From an uncultured Anaeromassilibacillus sp. (GTDB lineage Bacteria > Bacillota > Clostridia > Oscillospirales > Acutalibacteraceae): a DNA stretch of 64,000 nucleotides. The translations under genes and the position numbers were made by a program. The stretch covers positions 44,455 through 108,454 of the forward strand of contig CAKNKY010000004.1 of the NCBI GenBank assembly GCA_930987725.1. The letters are read 5' to 3'. This document shows, piece after piece, positions 62,787 to 64,000 of the stretch. The notes under the pieces were generated by a model, which was not told the DNA's origin, did not search any database, and worked only from the letters and a program-made list of their open reading frames with translations. Numbering within the stretch: the stretch's first letter is position 1; the number at the start of each line of letters is the position of its first letter.

Positions 62787-63746
62787 CTATTCCCACGTTT
62801 CAAAATCCTTCAGGAACCACACGTCCTTTGCCGTGAATTCCTGCCCGTTGAGCGGTTCCAGAATGCCGGCCGGCGTGGTGAAGTGGAAGCGCAGCTTGTA
62901 GGAGCACAGCGCCTGGTAGCGGAAGCCGGTTTCCCGGTTGAGCGCATTGGAGCCGTATTTCCCGTCCCCGGCCAGCGGGTGGCCGATGGAAGCCAGGTGC
63001 GCGCGGATCTGGTGCGTGCGCCCCGTGAGCAGCTCCACCTCGAGCAGGCTGAACCGCTTCTTTTCCTGCAGCACGCGGTAGCGCGTCTTGATGCTTTTTG
63101 CCCCGGGGGAGGGCTTCTGCGAGATGTAGACGCGGTTCTGGCTCTCGTTCTTTTCCAGATATCCGGTGAGCGTGGCCTCGCGCTTTTCCATGTGTCCGCA
63201 CGCAATGCAGAGATACAGCTTCACAAGCTCGCGGTCGCGCACCTTCTGGTTCATGATGCGCAGCGTTTCCGCGTTCTTCGCCGCCATCACGATGCCGCCG
63301 GTGTTGCGGTCAATGCGGTTGATGAGCGCAGGGGCGAAGGAGGCTTCGTCGTCCGGCTTGTATTCCCCTTTGTCATAAAGATAGTGCTGCACACGCGCAA
63401 TGAGCGAATCGAAGTGATAGGTTTCGTCCGGGTGCACAATAAGGCCCGGCTGTTTGTCGAGCAGGAGCAGGTTCTCATCTTCATAGACGATCGAAAGGCG
63501 GGTTGGCGCTTTCAGAAAATCATATTCTTTCGGCACCGTCTGGAAGAATTCATCTTTCAGATACATGGTCAGGCGGTCGCCCTCCTGCAGGCGTGTAGAG
63601 ATCTCGCACCGCTTGCCGTTGAGCTTGATGTCCTTTTTTCGGATGCTCTTGTACAGCATCGATTGCGGCAGGTTGGGGTATGCCTTCGTCAGAAATTTGT
63701 CGAGCCGCTGGCCTGCGTCGTTGGCCCCGATGGTGATTTCTTTCAT
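62787..63746 (-). CDS. RluA-family rRNA pseudouridine synthase
   Basis: 319 residues. An S4 RNA-binding domain (1-70, ITIGANDAGQRLDKFLTKAY) precedes the catalytic domain with PALINRIDRNTGGIVMAAK near 147-165, which holds the active-site Asp, and LLTGRTHQIRAHLASIGHPL. It isomerises uridines in 23S rRNA or tRNA; RluC/RluD subtype cannot be told by eye. I chose ATG 63746 because AAAGGAGG lies just upstream. Confidence 0.92.
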   Translation of the reverse strand: MKEITIGANDAGQRLDKFLTKAYPNLPQSMLYKSIRKKDIKLNGKRCEISTRLQEGDRLTMYLKDEFFQTVPKEYDFLKAPTRLSIVYEDENLLLLDKQPGLIVHPDETYHFDSLIARVQHYLYDKGEYKPDDEASFAPALINRIDRNTGGIVMAAKNAETLRIMNQKVRDRELVKLYLCIACGHMEKREATLTGYLEKNESQNRVYISQKPSPGAKSIKTRYRVLQEKKRFSLLEVELLTGRTHQIRAHLASIGHPLAGDGKYGSNALNRETGFRYQALCSYKLRFHFTTPAGILEPLNGQEFTAKDVWFLKDFETWE

Positions 63747-63849
63747 GGAGCGGCCTCCTTTCCGGCGTCTATTATACAACGCTCCCGCCCGTCTGTCATC
63801 CTGATTTTTCACGGAAACCGGAGAAAAGGGTGGAAACCGGCGCGCAATA

Positions 63850-64000
63850 TGTTATAATAACCTCACGGGCTAAGCGGAAATCAAAGATTTCCGAGCCCTG
63901 AGAGAACATTGAAACACACGCCAAAAACGGCGAACGTTTTTGGCCCAAGGTTTCGGGCCTTTCGGCCCGTCGATGTGTTATAATACCCTCACGGGCTAAG
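63850..64000 (+). repeat. Tandem promoter-plus-hairpin unit, second copy cut by the window end
   Basis: TGTTATAATA-x-CCTCACGGGCTAAG occurs at about 63850-63874 and again at 63976-64000, a period of 126 bp. Each copy holds an extended -10 (TGTTATAAT). After copy one come nested hairpins: GGGCT/AGCCC outside CGGAAATC/GATTTCCG (63867-63898), then GCCAAAAACG/CGTTTTTGGC (63920-63944), then CGGGCC/GGCCCG (63954-63969). GAACATTGAAA lies at 63904-63914. This looks like tandem promoters of a structured leader, possibly of an rRNA operon to the right, or an array of small RNA genes. Confidence 0.6.

Overview
The window looks like a chromosomal segment of a G+C-rich, spore-forming member of the Clostridia, most probably the Oscillospirales (Ruminococcaceae-type gut anaerobes). 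The sporulation genes ylbJ, yqfC and yqfD, a PolC-type replicase, a HisZ/short-HisG histidine operon, the conserved Firmicutes blocks phoH-ybeY-dgkA-era-yqzL-recO and pyrH-frr-uppS-cdsA-dxr-rseP-ispG-polC, frequent TTG starts and Gram-positive Shine-Dalgarno sites all point that way. No species can be named from the sequence alone.

Left part (1-21.6 kb), the accessory region. Nine plus-strand genes (3-11477) form the baseplate end of a contractile injection system (CIS, phage-tail-like particle): a coiled-coil protein cut by the window edge, two CIS tube-type paralogues, a gpD-like hub, a gpV/VgrG-like spike, a gp25-like wedge, two baseplate-J proteins and a tail protein I. The cluster ends in a STAS anti-anti-sigma gene. 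Converging on it is a minus-strand operon: a RsbW-like kinase, a 1420-residue single-module NRPS (C-A-T-reductase), and a seven-TM RsbU/SpoIIE phosphatase. All three parts of an RsbU/V/W partner switch therefore enclose an NRPS next to a CIS. Divergent from that operon lie an unrecognised 525-residue protein, a candidate CIS cargo, and a GNAT acetyltransferase.

Middle (21.6-42.8 kb). An AraC regulator faces a GH51 arabinofuranosidase. After a strong terminator come ylbJ (minus) and yqfCD-phoH-ybeY-dgkA-era-yqzL-recO-mutS2 (plus), without the pgpH and cdd genes that sit in the Bacillus version. Then come a small hairpin-bounded element that looks like an IS200/IS605-type (OMEGA) remnant, a MacB/FtsX-type ABC transporter broken by one extra base, tRNA-Pro and tRNA-Gln, a glycosyltransferase, the SRP RNA, and dnaX-ybaB-recR.

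Right part (42.8-64 kb). A FeoA-FeoB fusion for ferrous iron sits behind a strong 5'UTR hairpin and a 19-bp tandem duplication carrying its ribosome-binding site. It is followed by pyrH through polC (nucleotide supply, ribosome recycling, undecaprenyl and phospholipid precursors, MEP isoprenoids, replication). A histidine operon hisZGDCB-A-I-E lacks both hisH and hisF and has an internal promoter before hisA. An RluA-family pseudouridine synthase closes the coding part. The last 150 bases hold a repeated promoter-like and hairpin unit whose second copy runs off the window.
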